Assembly: GCA_022497145.1 (NCBI GenBank)
Contig: MU385890.1
Location: 207,641 to 271,640, forward strand
Source: Rostrohypoxylon terebratum
Lineage: Eukaryota; Ascomycota; Sordariomycetes; Xylariales; Hypoxylaceae
Length of the DNA stretch: 64,000 bases
Reading direction: 5' to 3'
The position numbers and the translations under genes were made by a program. The notes under the pieces are model-generated. The model did no database searches. It was not told the DNA's origin and saw only the letters and a program-made list of their open reading frames with translations. Positions 47,702-58,942 of the stretch are shown here, in pieces; position 1 is the stretch's first letter; each line of letters opens with the position of its first letter.

Positions 47702-49318
47702 TTATTTCAACCAGTTGATGAGTTCACCCAGCGCTGATAGGGGACCAACGTGGCCGATATAGGAGTCCGGCCTTAGTAGGACGTAAGTCGGTTGACTAAA
47801 GCCCAAATCCTTATGCAGTGTGGCGTCTTTATCGACGTACCCTGACTGACCATTTGGCTTCTCTCCAAATATCAGATGTACTTTAGAGGGAACAGGACTC
47901 TTCCCCAGGAAATTAGCTTCGGCTCGCTGTAGGTCGCCTTCGGAGGCTGCCTCGGCCCCGACACCAGAGAACAAGATAAGGTGGTATGATGTAGGATCGG
48001 CCAGGTCGAGCAGGTATTTTTGACCTTCCGGTCCTTCAATCTTGCCATCCAGCATCCTATCTCCTCCACGAACCGTATTTCCCTTAAGGCCCGGAGCCGT
48101 TCCCACAAACCCGTAATCCCGGTACGAGATATCGAACTCGGCCATGATCTTGAACATTTCCCTGACGCGGTTCTCGTTTCTGAATTGCAAGGGCAGAAGC
48201 CAAGGTAAGAGGTGATTGCGGATGAAGACGAATATAGGATTTGTCGAAATCATAAAACTGAATATTCGATCTGTGCCTCTGAGGAGGTTCTGCCCGACAG
48301 GGTATCGTTCTCCATGGTAGCTATCGAGAAAAGAAGCCGGCCGCTCCCCCCGAATGACGGCAGCAAGCTTCCAACCGAGATTGACGGCATCCTGAATGCC
48401 GGTGTTCATGCCTTGACCGCCCACCGGGCTGTGAATATGGGCGGCATCGCCCGCGACGAAAAGCCTGCCGTTGCTGTACTTGTCGACACCTCGGTGGTGC
48501 AAGTAGAACCGAGTAAGCCAAGATGGATCGTGTAGCTTTCCTTTGACCGGCACCATCTTATCGAAGAACTGCTGGAAGTCCTCGAGTAGTGGGCCCCCTT
48601 CCCTGCTCGGAACGTTGGACCCCGATGCGAAAACGCGAACCATCCCGTTCTTCATCGGAAAAACCGCGAGTACTCCTTGCCCGAAACACATGATGACGTT
48701 TTTGGTAGGGGCCTCCCATTCTATTTGCGTGTCTGCGAGTACGAATTGCTGCTGGTAGGATTCTCCCTCAAATGTTAGCCCCGCGGCTTGGCGTACTACA
48801 CTATGACTGCCATCGCAGCCGACAGCATACTTGGCCCTTATCGTCGTCGTCGCCTCTCCCGTCGTGTCTCCAACTTTGCTAAACGTGGCGGTCACCCCAT
48901 CGGCATCCTGGGCGACGGTCTTTGCTTCAAGACCCCTCTCGACTTTTCTCCCGTACTTCTTTTCCAAGCATTCGTCTAGAAAGTACTCCGTGTCTTCCTG
49001 CGAGATCAGCTTCTGGAATGGGAAGGCCGTGTTAGGTAGCGCTGCGCCGTCTCCGATCTCGATCCTAGTGGCTTCCTTTCCATTGACGCAGTATCTAGCG
49101 CCGGTCGTGGTAAACCCCCGTTCTTGGAGGCCGCGGGCGATGCCGTGACGGCTCAGTAGCTCGAGAGTACGTGGTTGCACAACCAGAGCACGGCTCTTAT
49201 CCGAACGACCTAAAGCTTTGTCGATGATGCGGAAGGGGATGTTTTGAGCTGCTAATTCTAGCGCTAGTACAACCCCGGTGGGGCCTCCACCCACTATGAG
49301 GACATCTGTGGTCTCCAT
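47702..49318 (-). CDS. FAD-dependent aromatic monooxygenase (phenol hydroxylase type)
   Basis: Intronless, 538 residues. The N-terminus has the Rossmann motif VLIVGGGPTGVVLALELA with G10/G12/G15, then the R-x-x-G-type stretch RALVVQPRTLELL. The mid-region has the dual-function DG motif (VGCDGSHSVVRQAAGL), and the FAD-ribityl GD motif is in FVAGDAAHIHSPVGGQGMNT. The C-terminal 150 residues resemble the thioredoxin-like dimerisation domain of the phenol hydroxylase / TfdB / PheA class, with RPDSYIGHVG. By family knowledge it uses NAD(P)H and O2 to hydroxylate an aromatic ring. Substrate not shown. The convergent P450 and nearby tannase-type esterase fit a role in plant-phenolic turnover. Confidence 0.92.
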   Translation of the reverse strand: METTDVLIVGGGPTGVVLALELAAQNIPFRIIDKALGRSDKSRALVVQPRTLELLSRHGIARGLQERGFTTTGARYCVNGKEATRIEIGDGAALPNTAFPFQKLISQEDTEYFLDECLEKKYGRKVERGLEAKTVAQDADGVTATFSKVGDTTGEATTTIRAKYAVGCDGSHSVVRQAAGLTFEGESYQQQFVLADTQIEWEAPTKNVIMCFGQGVLAVFPMKNGMVRVFASGSNVPSREGGPLLEDFQQFFDKMVPVKGKLHDPSWLTRFYLHHRGVDKYSNGRLFVAGDAAHIHSPVGGQGMNTGIQDAVNLGWKLAAVIRGERPASFLDSYHGERYPVGQNLLRGTDRIFSFMISTNPIFVFIRNHLLPWLLPLQFRNENRVREMFKIMAEFDISYRDYGFVGTAPGLKGNTVRGGDRMLDGKIEGPEGQKYLLDLADPTSYHLILFSGVGAEAASEGDLQRAEANFLGKSPVPSKVHLIFGEKPNGQSGYVDKDATLHKDLGFSQPTYVLLRPDSYIGHVGPLSALGELINWLK

Positions 49319-51208
49319 TCAGACTAGTTGTCGATAATCTAGAGTGTATAATAGATATATAATGATATTGTGAGAATTGACACGAATTATTAGGCTGATG
49401 TCTGATGTAGAACAGATAATCGAACCTCGAGATGAGCTTGATAAAATTGTTTATATTGTCACGACAGAGTATCAGCTACATCACGAGAATCCACATGAAT
49501 CGCTTACCTCAGCCAGCTCAGACCAAACCGAGCGGTAGGTAGGGCTGGAATGCCGCTGTCAGCTTGGTGGAGAACCGGCGTCTTGTCTAATGGCGCCGCC
49601 GACGATTCGGCATATTCGACCAATCAAAGCAAACAATGAACGATCGGTCTCTCGGGCTGCCGCCGTTCCCCTGCCGAATCCTGCTGTAGCTAGTTTATAT
49701 CCGATCTCACCCGGCAAGATCGTGAACCGGGTTGTGTGAGTCAGCGGTTGGATCCGTCCCGAATCCGTGATTTTTTCTTAACCTGCTGCTTGGTCATTAT
49801 TATTAGCAAAATGACGGTGGGTCTGTCAACTCTACACAGGCAGTGATCGACCGCGTGACCAGAGTTCGTCGAAGTGGTAATTGCAGTAGTAATCTATCAA
49901 TGCCGCCTGAGATAATGAGGGAAATCGGAATTGTACACCAACGCGACCGAGTCAATGAATCGGTGACCGTCACTCCGACTGGAACTAGCTTAGCAAATGG
50001 CTGTGGACTTATTTCCTATCTAGTGAGTGACCATTAATTATGATTTCAGAATCATCCATGGTCGTCTTGACATCCTGCTAGAAAAAGTCCATTACTCCTG
50101 GAACCTCGAAAACTAGGTACCTACCTACCTATGTAAGCCCCCTGCAAGCATAATGGGCTTAGGTGCTTTTATGGTTGAAGTTATGGAGACATTAGCGCAT
50201 CATTACACTGAGTAACCACCGTTAACCGACAACGGTTCAGCTACAGCTTAACAACAGCTCGGCAACAGCTACAGACTTGCTAGATACTGTTATGATTCCT
50301 AATTTTATGCTATGTAATTCAATCCTTTATCTAGAGTGCCTTGATTCAAGTTGAACTATATTGATACGCTGCGTTGTAGGTATAATTATAGGCTTTTGTT
50401 TAGACAGTTGTTGAGCTGTTGCTTAGGTTAGCCGTTGCTGAACCATTGCTAGATCTAGGTAAGGAGCAGCTCGTCTAAATAAGTATCTAGCCGCTCTTTG
50501 GAAGAGTAGGGACTCAATAAGTGTCCTATACTTACCGAGAACTTGGTGGTCTTTATTATACCTACCTACTCATGATATGGCGGAATGGTATCACTCTGCG
50601 TCCGGACATCGCAGTGAAGGGTTGCGGCACAATATTACTTCCTTAGTATATATCCCATTTTCTGATGACGAATGATATGAGGAATGGCATTTGAGACTGG
50701 GACATTCGACCGTGGCTGTTGGATCGCCTCTGATCTAGATATACACCTTCTAATCTCAACTCCGGATTATTAGATCTCTTCCGTCTCCGTGTCCGGTTGT
50801 GTGACCCGACTTCCGGACCCGGAAGACGGAAAGCTACTTAGACTCAATCGCTATGTAGTATGAGTGTAGCAAACCTAGCCGGGCCAATAATTCGTTGAGA
50901 TCGAGATTTTTCTAAAATGACCATTTACGGCCAATCTAGCCGTTACCAATTGGATAGCTTCGTCGGGAAATAAGAGGTCTACTACACGTCCGGCTTTGTA
51001 TGACAAGAAAAGAGATCAAAGTTCGACACACGGATGGTTAACAACCATTCGATTACGAATAAACTCATGTTAGGATATCGTGACAATAGGTACCTAGGTA
51101 GTACCTATATTTCCAACGTGACGCTTGACCAGGACATAGATAAGTATATCACCACACCAGCTGTCGATACTGACCTTAGGTTGTTCGTTCACTTCCTTAT
51201 CAGCTAAA
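49319..51208. other. 1.9-kb gene-poor region
   Basis: No gene recognised; a short plus frame near 49843 is featureless. Contains a small imperfect inverted repeat (50230-50448) and TAGGTACCTA motifs at 50113 and 51090. Confidence 0.45.
50230..50448. repeat. Small imperfect inverted repeat (foldback element)
   Basis: The arm at about 50230-50276 (GGTTCAGC...CAACAGCTC) recurs in inverted orientation at about 50402-50448 (GAGCTGTTG...GCTGAACC), with GGTTCAGC exact at the outer ends. About 220 bp overall and non-coding. It could be a short non-autonomous transposon. I saw no unambiguous target duplication. Confidence 0.45.
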
Positions 51209-51945
51209 ATGTCTTTCTCACGCCACGTTGCTCTTATAACCGGTGCTAATACTGGCATGACGAGGCCGTCGCTCGCTCCCTCGCTTCTGGACACGGGTAC
51301 CACGTTATTATCGGCTCATGCAACCTAGCTGCGGGCAGTAGTGTCGCTGCCTCTTCGCAAGAGCGCGGTCTATTCGCTTCCACGGTGCAACTCGACCTCT
51401 CGGACGAGAATTCAATCCGGCCGCGAAAACCATTGAGGCAGACCACGGCCGGCTCGACGTTCTGGTTCACAACGCTGCCATCTATACTGAGCCAGATCCA
51501 AGCAACGCATATCTTACGGTACGAAAACGCTTCGAGAAGACCTTCGTTCCGAATCTCTTGGGACAAGTCGGTATTACCGAGGTCGTGCTACCCCTCTTAA
51601 AAAGAATAATGACCGACGGTGGCGTTCCGCGTATCGTATTCGTCTCCCCAAGAATTAGGTCTCTGGCTAATGCACTGGCTTCCAATTCCACGAGGATTTC
51701 CGCTCCTACGATTGTAGCAAGGCGGCGTTGAACATGTTCGCTTTGACTTGTGCAAGAATGCTGGAAGATGTGAGAGCTTTGGTCAGGTCAATGTAGTCTG
51801 CCCAGGTTTGGACAGTACAAGACTAAGCGGGGTCCAAGAAACCCCACCTGAGGTTGGCACGGAGAGGGTTGTGCAGATGGCTTCGTTGGAGAGAGGAGGA
51901 CCTACTAAGACATTGTCTGATCGAAACGGGTCCATTGCGTGGTAG
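51209..51945 (+). pseudogene. Decayed short-chain dehydrogenase/reductase
   Basis: Conceptual pieces in different frames add up to one SDR. The start MSFSRHVALITGANTG carries the beginning of the T-G-x-x-x-G-x-G cofactor loop. The next frame reads DEAVARSLASGHGYHVIIGS. A third frame reads HGRLDVLVHNAAIY (the N-A-A motif) through LPLLKRIMTDGG and RIVFVSP. The next has the catalytic Y-x-x-x-K as YDCSKAALNMFALTCARM, and the last has VNVVCPGLDSTRLSG. At least four frame changes occur in about 740 bp with no splice sites to explain them, and the second half of the glycine-rich loop is gone at the first break. It was probably an NAD(P)-dependent carbonyl reductase and is now non-functional. Confidence 0.85.
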
Positions 51946-52513
51946 TCGAGATATATTATATGATTCTTGGTCTCCAGTAAAGAGAAAACGTCCATTGGGC
52001 TAATTCAAGTAAAAGTATCCGACTTCCAAGGTTTCAGCGTCCCCTCTCAAACTAAGATGTTAGCTTGCTTTTGTCCCGCAGTCCCGTAATTTGCACCCGA
52101 ACTGGGGGGGAACTCGATCTAAATATCCTCATGTTTTTCGGCAGATTGATATGGAGAAGTGTGCAGGGGATCGACCAGCCCTGAGAAAGCTTCACCCATG
52201 ACGAGTCCCCACGGAGTTGATCTTTCAAGGCTAGTTTCTAGGATCGATGACGGCTTTGGAGGCTATTTACCCGCCGATCTACGCCGTATGTGGGAAAGCT
52301 CCCGGTAAATCCCAGTGGAGAAGCACGCTCCTCGGTGGTATTTCAATGCGTGCCGATGCAACGGTCCACTGCATGCGCAACGCATCGAACATGATATTAT
52401 CTCCGCCATGATCAAGGGTCGTCTCCCGAGCTATCCATATACTAATAGCTCGAACATGCCCACATGTTGCGTTCATGATCTCTCCAGCCGCCCTGCAAGT
52501 TTGCCCTGCCAGC
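51946..52513. other. Intergenic
   Basis: Between the SDR relic and the tannase-type esterase gene. No gene recognised. An ATG at 52475 in frame with the esterase would add 13 residues ahead of its signal peptide. Confidence 0.45.
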
Positions 52514-54250
52514 ATGCATCGACTTTCTGCGCTTCCGTTCGTGGTTCTCGCGGGCTTAAAGCCTGTCGTGGCAGAATGCACGACCGAAACTTTCGTCGAC
52601 ATCCTCAAGGACAACTCGAACGCTACAATTAACTTAGTCGAGGCTATCCCGCAGAATGGAAGCTTCGGTCAAGGCGCGGTCGACATTCCCTTTCCCAACG
52701 ATGCCACGAAATTGCCCGCGCTTTGTGCCGTTGCCATCAAGGTCAAGTCCTCCGAGAACTCTTCGTACGACTTCGGCTTGTTTCTGCCTGACGAGACCTG
52801 GAATGGGCGATTCATGACCACCGGAAACGGCGGGTTCGGAGGCGGCATAAACTGGCCTGATATGGGTATCCTTTCTCAGGTAATTTTATACTTATATCCC
52901 CCGCCTCTTGAAAAGTCTAAGTACTCAATGGCTGTAATAAGTATGGGTTCGCCACGATGTCTACCGATACTGGACATAATTCTTCTGTCGCAGATGGTAG
53001 CTGGGGGCTGAACGCTCCCGAGAGCTTGATCGACTGGGGTCACCGAGCCATGCACGGATCGGTGGTCCTTGCCAAGGTAAGCTCGACCCCTGTTACGATC
53101 AGGTACCCTCTGGGAATAATGTCTGACGACCGAATCTTAGGAAATCATTACAGCGTATTACGGAAGCCCGGATGGGATCAAGTATTCCTATTACGCGGGA
53201 TGTTCTACGGGGGGGCGACAAGGTCTCAAGGAAGCTCAGCTATATCCCGATTCTTTCGATGGCATCTCCGTCGGTGCTCCGGCTTGGTGGACTGTTCGTT
53301 TAGCTGCGAACACTCTGAAGCTGGGTCTTTCCAATCGTCCGGACACAGCCCCTGGGCATATCGATCCTTCGATTTTTACCCAACTTATTGTTCCTGAGAT
53401 CACGAAACAGTGCGACCCTCAGGATGGTCTGGTCGATGGTATTATCAACGAACCGTACTCGTGCAACTTCAATTACGAGGCGCTCTTGTGCACGAGTTCG
53501 AGCCAAACGACATGCCTCACTCCCGCGCAGCTAGATACACTATACAAGTTCTACAACCCTTGGGTGGACGCAAACCAGACGTACGTGTTCCCGTCGATGG
53601 CCATGGGTGCCGACCCCACCTTCTCCCTGGGAAATGATTTGTCGCCTCTCGGATTTGACTTGTTCAGATACTGGGCTTATAACGACACCGACTGGGACTA
53701 CACCACATTCACATACGACGATGTTGTGTTTGCGGATTCCATCAACCCGGGTGGTGCCACTGCCGACCACTTCGATCTGAGCGGGTCGTTAGAGAGTGGA
53801 ACCAAGATCCTGATGTATCACGGAACGGCAGATGCTTTGATCCCTACCGGAAGCAGCGTCTACTTCTACGATCAAGTAGCACGGGTACTCATACCGAAGG
53901 GCATCAACCCGAACGACTTCTATCGGTTTTTCTTGGTCCCGGGGATGAACCACTGCTCCGCGTCGGATAATGCCCCTTGGTATATCGCTAGCGCGAGCCA
54001 GACGCTTGGCGGAGCAACACATTCTGTTCCCGGATTTTCAGACGCGGAACATGACATCATCCTATCCATGATGAGATGGGTAGAGGAAGGACAAGCCCCC
54101 GATCAACTGATCGCGACCAAGTTTGTGAACGATACAGCCTCGCTAGGAGTCGAGCGACAGCGGCCGCTCTGCCCCTACCCGAAGCAGTCGAAGTATATCG
54201 CAGGCGATCCGAATGATTCGGCGAGCTGGGAGTGTAGACGTCTGTACTAG
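52514..54250 (+). CDS. Secreted tannase / feruloyl esterase family esterase
   Basis: Three exons (52514-52879, 52942-53076, 53141-54250), both introns phase 0, give 536 residues. Signal peptide: MHRLSALPFVVLAGLKPVVA. Tannase-family features: FGLFLPDETWNGRFMTTGNG, DTGHNSS, and the nucleophile elbow GCSTGGRQG with S189 preceded by C188. Asp is in MYHGTADALIP and His in PGMNHC, giving the CS-D-HC arrangement (a disulfide next to the Ser and His). Calcium-loop-like Asp-rich text (CDPQDGLVDGII) is also typical. It hydrolyses ester bonds of gallate- or hydroxycinnamate-type plant phenolics outside the cell; feruloyl esterase versus tannase cannot be decided here. The start at 52514 is chosen for the signal peptide. 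Confidence 0.93.
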
Positions 54251-54757
54251 ATGTGTATATCTTAGTTTGATAGGATAGATATGTAATGTACGGGTTGGAC
54301 CAATAATTCGAATGCTAAGTACATGACGAATCTGTGAGGATTCCCTAGCGGACACGGTTCCTAATAACTCCAAGAACTGAACCCATCGAGCCTTTTGCCA
54401 CGCGTCGCTCCAAAGACGTACTCCGAACTTTCTAGTCGTTTTAGGAATGCCGACCAGCGCTCTACCCTGTTTATGGACATCAAAATTTCATCCCTCGTGA
54501 TGCGTATAATAGATAGCAGACGCTACACTTCCGCACTTCCTGCGAAAGTGAAGGGTCGCTTTAGCTAGGCACCGGAGAGGCATCCAGTGCCGATAGCCCG
54601 TAGCCCAGGCACCCAGGCCCTCCGCCGAAGTCAATAAGTGAGGAAACATCCCGGTGTCGGGGGGTATATATGAACAATCTCTTCGCATCCAAGAACTCCG
54701 GACAAGCCCTCCTCGCCCAAGCCGAGAATATTAAAAAGCGTGCAAGCGCCGGCCGGC
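54251..54757. other. Intergenic between convergent genes
   Basis: Common 3' flank of the esterase (plus) and the thioesterase (minus). No gene recognised; the frames present are shadows or random. Confidence 0.45.
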
Positions 54758-55321
54758 TTATAACGCGCTTTTCAGCGTGACGAATAAAGCGTCGGCGCGG
54801 GCTAAGATCTCCCCGTAAGAATCCTCGATCCATCCCTCGGCAAAGTACTTTCGTCCTTCGATCTTTAGAATCCTAGCTCGCGCTAAAATGGTCGCGCAAG
54901 TAGGAACCGGCCTCAAAAACGTGGTGTTGAGAGAAGCGGTCATAAATGGCATATCTTTCATGGATCCTCTCTGCTGGTTTGTGGGAATAAGAAGTCCGAT
55001 AACCTCATCGAGAATGGCCACGACGATGCCGCCGTGACAGATGCCCGGGTGCCCGTTTAAGCCCGAGCCTAGGGTTAAAAACATCTTAATATTATCCACG
55101 CGGTCTGAGGGCGACCTAGGTTCCTCGTAGACTTCTAACATGGCTAAGATGGTAGTCTGTGATTTTAAGGTCTCAGCGTACAAGGAATCTTCTCCGTTAG
55201 ACTTCCGCTTGCGGCTGGCGGGCGAACCGGACACGATTCTTCGGCCGCGTAGGTGTTTAGCACACCAAGGAATAGAAGCGAAATGTTCATAATCGGAAGT
55301 TGCGACTTGAAAACTAGGCAT
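54758..55321 (-). CDS. Hotdog-fold thioesterase (PaaI-like)
   Basis: Intronless, 187 residues. The diagnostic hotdog motif is GHPGICHGGIVVAILDEVIG (HGG plus the catalytic-helix Asp/Glu), followed by beta strands TASLNTTFLRPVPTCATILA and ARILKIEGRKYFAEGWIED and the end LARADALFVTL. By family knowledge it hydrolyses acyl- or aroyl-CoA thioesters, in the cytosol or mitochondria. It lies convergent to the tannase-type esterase, which would fit aromatic-CoA metabolism, but many fungal copies are of unknown function. Its upstream DNA contains a long pyrimidine/GGT-type repeat tract. Confidence 0.87.
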   Translation of the reverse strand: MPSFQVATSDYEHFASIPWCAKHLRGRRIVSGSPASRKRKSNGEDSLYAETLKSQTTILAMLEVYEEPRSPSDRVDNIKMFLTLGSGLNGHPGICHGGIVVAILDEVIGLLIPTNQQRGSMKDMPFMTASLNTTFLRPVPTCATILARARILKIEGRKYFAEGWIEDSYGEILARADALFVTLKSAL

Positions 55322-56174
55322 GCTGAATTATTTATTATAGATGTTGTTGTGGTGAAGGTGAAGGTGGAGGTGAAGGTGGAGGAGGTGGTGGTGGTGGTGG
55401 TGAGGACGAGGATGAGGATGAAGATGAAGATGACGATAAAATCGGCTTAAATCGCCCAGATTGCCAGTTAATCAGTTGTGATGATTTTCTGGTCCTGGGC
55501 ATGAAATTGATTATTAAATTGGGGTTGGACGGCGGCGGATTGGGGTTGGCTGGTTACGGGGAGAAACAGAGAGGATTTGATGGATTTGATTGGAGGCTGA
55601 GCCCATTGTGGCTTGTTTATTCCGCTTAACCCTTGTATTTTTCCGCCCTCACTGGCAGTCACTGCAATATTAAGCGCCGGAGATGTGACTGTGATTGATC
55701 CTTCCCGATGTTTAACGCGCACGGATCACTTATTTGTGGTTCCTGTGCCGAGGTCCCCTACTAGGTTAGGCTAGCTTATATAATCACGATACACTAAGAA
55801 AATAAGAACTGCTACCAGTGTTAGTGTTACATAAGCAACTACAACTACCTCATCACCAACTCCATCGTCGCCAAATCACGCATCATCTTTTGATTAACCC
55901 ACATCAACTTCTATCACTTTCAATCACCTTCTCAACCCAATACCATGGTTTCGTTTTTCGTTTTTCTCTATTGATCCAGGTAACGACTCTTGCTGTCTCA
56001 TGTGGGTCACTCTAAAACCCTCTAACCTAGCTAACCTAGCCACGGGCGGCTCAACCCGCAAACAAGTAAAGCCCCCATTTTCTTTATTTCCCTTCTAAGA
56101 GTACACCACGGGGATACGTAGGAAGCATCACTTCAAGCTATCCCCGGTACTCCTAAAAGAATGGTAAGGCGTTT
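55322..56174. other. Intergenic with purine-rich microsatellite
   Basis: Upstream of the thioesterase (minus) and downstream of the kinase (minus). No gene supported: a minus frame at 55468-55722 is short and unrecognised. The G/A-rich tract at 55338-55437 is listed separately. Confidence 0.45.
55338..55437. repeat. GGTGAA/GGT/GATGA microsatellite
   Basis: Compound simple repeat of GTGAAG, GGTGGA, GGT and GATGAG/GATGAA units on the plus strand. On the strand of the thioesterase gene it is a C/T-rich tract within 120 bp upstream of the ATG, in the promoter or 5' leader. Confidence 0.85.
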
Positions 56175-57168
56175 TTAAGAAAAGTCCAACGGAGCAACTT
56201 GATCTCGTGGCGTAGAAAGGCCATCGCCATCATAGAGATGGATCAGCATCTGAGCCGCAGATGCCCTTTCTCGTGGAAGCCTCTTTGCCATCATACGTAA
56301 AGGTCTCAGAGTCGACTGAGCAGCCTTTATGCCAATGTCAACCCAGTCGCCAAGGTCAAGAGGATATCTCGACATGTTCCGAAACTGCTCTGCGTCGACT
56401 ATCCATACCACCGTCATGAATAGCGACCACACGTCCATCTTGTAGACGTCTCCCTGATCGATCCCGATCTGCTCTGCGTGTTCTAACTCTGGGGCCATGT
56501 AGCCTTTTGTTCCGACGAACCATCTATCTACGGATTCGCCGGAAGAGAAATCATGAGCAAGGCCGAAATCTGCGAGTTGGAAGTCAGGGTTGTTGTCGGA
56601 ATCCATTACGTACAGGACGTTCGCCGGTTTTATGTCGCGATGGACGATATTCTCCGACGCAAGATAATCAAGAGCTTGTAGCATTTGCTTTAGGCATTTA
56701 GAAACGAACTCGAAATCTTTGCGCACGTCAATATCGAGCGGGCGATCGCCACGCAAAAGCGAATGGATATTTCCTTGCTTGAGCGCGAGGAACATCTCGA
56801 GTACGCGTTTTTCGAAGTCGTATTGGTGATGGAAAATCTTGACGATATTTGCCTAGATATTGATACGATGTTAGCACGCATTCGTGTAAAAAAAGTCGGA
56901 GAGGATGTTGCCATACATGATCGACGCTACGGTGAATCCTCGCCTCGCGCATGATACTGAAGGCTACGTCTGAGATGCTATGTTTCACCTTCTTAACCGC
57001 CATCATCTCCCCCTTCGTGTTTATGCACTTGAATACACTTCCATTGGATCCAGAACCAATCTGGAGCATCTCCGTATACTCCACGTTCTTTCCCGGCTCA
57101 ACCGCAAGATCTGTAGCCACTGGAAGTGTTAGAGGCCAGCCCGGGCCTGAAGTATGGCTACCGCTCAT
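56175..57168 (-). CDS. Serine/threonine protein kinase
   Basis: Two exons (57168-56917, 56852-56175; 64-nt intron, phase 0) give 309 residues. Kinase elements in order: Gly-loop IGSGSNGSVF (37-46), VAIK-type lysine K59 in MMAVKKVKH, catalytic loop HRDIKPANVLYV, DFGLAHD, the GTKGYMAPE activation-segment end, and DVWSLFMTVVW in helix F. All catalytic residues are present, so it should be active. The family is a small fungal kinase with no extra domains. Substrate unknown. At 309 residues it is close to a bare kinase domain. Confidence 0.9.
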
Positions 57169-57882
57169 GTTGGAGATGGCTTGACAGCATAAGACGGGGT
57201 ATTGGTAGTTAGGGGCGAATTTGTAGGAAGGTATCTGATCGAGGTTGGTTGAAAAGATGCGTATAGGTTAAAGGAAATGGGATGGGAAAGTAAGTGTTGA
57301 TTTTTTTCCCCCAAATATTTCAGCAGTGTTAGGAGTGTCTGGGTAGGCATCGATCAGTTCAAAATTAGACGGTTGCTGAAAACAAAAGCACAGATCGTCT
57401 ATAGATAGATATGAGTCAAGAAAACATTTCTTCCATTGCGTCGAAGACGCTTACAAACGACGTCAAAGTTGGATAAAGTTATTCTTCGAGTTCGTGGGCT
57501 TAAGTACGTATACTCTGTTAGTACGTACAATTACCTAGTTTAAACCTATATATCGGAGGTTTGCTATAAATATTGGTAGGTACTAGGTAGTGAACTGTAT
57601 CACCACCAATATCACCACCAAAAGGAAATGAAGCAAGAAAATGTATCTTCAATATTAGAGAGTTGCCCGCTTGAATCGTTAAGTGAATGATGGTCATGCG
57701 TTGAAAGACACCGAAACACAGGTACAAACGATATATAACACTTCTTCCAATAACACCAAAGCTACATGCCCTATAACAATGGTAACTTATCAGAGCCTTA
57801 GGTAGGCACTGGAAGCACTCAATGTCGAGGTCTAAGATGAGGACTAAATGCCTGGGATATCTCAAGATCATCAAATAAGTTA
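57169..57882. other. Intergenic upstream of kinase
   Basis: No gene recognised. A minus frame at 57518-57943 runs into the MITE and looks random. TAGGTACTAGGTAG motif near 57578. Confidence 0.45.
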
Positions 57883-58679
57883 ATCCACCGTTACGCGCAC
57901 ATACCGGGTGTGGACCACCCATTTTCCCATATAAAACAACCAAAACCCAACAATTATAATTAATTCAGAAAAATACTTAAAAGTATAAGACCAGTTATAT
58001 TCGAGTTATTACTACTAGAATAACGTATAATAAAATTTCCAAGCGTTCAAGTATTTTCCTTAATTAATAAAAAACCCAAAACTTTACACTAACAGATTTT
58101 AGTGTAGATTACTAGCGAATCTGTTAAGGGCAATAACTCTCTTTATACCATACCTGGAAACTTGTTTCTAGATTCATAAGACTGACAAAAGTTAGAGGTA
58201 CCTTTCTGGAGTATTTGAAGTTTTGAAGTAATTTTCTGAATTTCTTATAACGAATGGTAGTTTTTGGGCTGTAATTTTATATGATAAAAATTACCCACAA
58301 AGTTTTATTCTTTTATAAATAATTAGAAAAATTAGGTAGCCTTAAGCCGACTTGTAGAAAGTAACCTTATATTAATTAGAATCGAATACACTTAGTTTGA
58401 ATGTAATAGCTGTTGAATGAGTTGAGAAATAAGCCGAATCAGCCTTACTAGTATTTTATATGTAAAGTTGAAAATACAAGGTTTCTCAGTTTTTATAAAT
58501 TCTAAAAAATACTTGAGCACGTGTTGATTTTTTCCCTAGCTAAACTCAAGTAGCAGAATTCATACAATTAAACAGAATTGTTCTAGATATTTTATTTATT
58601 TAATTATAAATATCGTGTTTTGGTGGTTTTGTATGGGAAATGGGTGGTCCGCGCTAGGGGTGCTCATGTAACGGTGGAT
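57883..58679. mobile_element. MITE-like element with ~85-bp terminal inverted repeats
   Basis: The left end beginning ATCCACCGTTAC (57883) is repeated in inverted orientation at the right end (GTAACGGTGGAT, ending 58679). Identity continues for about 85 bp on each side (shared blocks GGACCACCCATTT, CCCATA, CCAAAAC, TATAATTAA), estimated at 75-80%. The 797-bp element is very AT-rich inside, has no open frame, and lies in a gene-free region. This fits a non-autonomous DNA transposon. The flanks (AAGTTA on the left, CGACTTA on the right) give no clear target-site duplication, so the superfamily is not assigned. Confidence 0.8.
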
Positions 58680-58942
58680 CGACTTACCTCTTAATCTAAC
58701 CAAAATGCCAATATGCTAACATTTAGGAAAAAAAGCAAACCCTAGAAGTTATTAGGCCAATCATGCAAAGAGAAAACAATTTTGATGTGATTCAACCCAT
58801 AATGCCTTGGTAGTAACCGTTTCGACAATTTTTAGAAGTTTCTAGATCTAGCTACAATTTCCACAAGACAGAGCCACCGTTAGGTATTTAGATTACTAGG
58901 TTAATACCTAATTACCTAGCAATTAATGAACGAGGTTCTTCC

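Noticed and set aside
55468..55722. 84-codon minus frame between the thioesterase and kinase genes
   Set aside because: Short, low-complexity tail, unrecognised, and no supporting splice structure.
57518..57943. 141-codon minus frame upstream of the kinase
   Set aside because: Runs into the MITE inverted repeat; hydrophobic but without domain features or start context.
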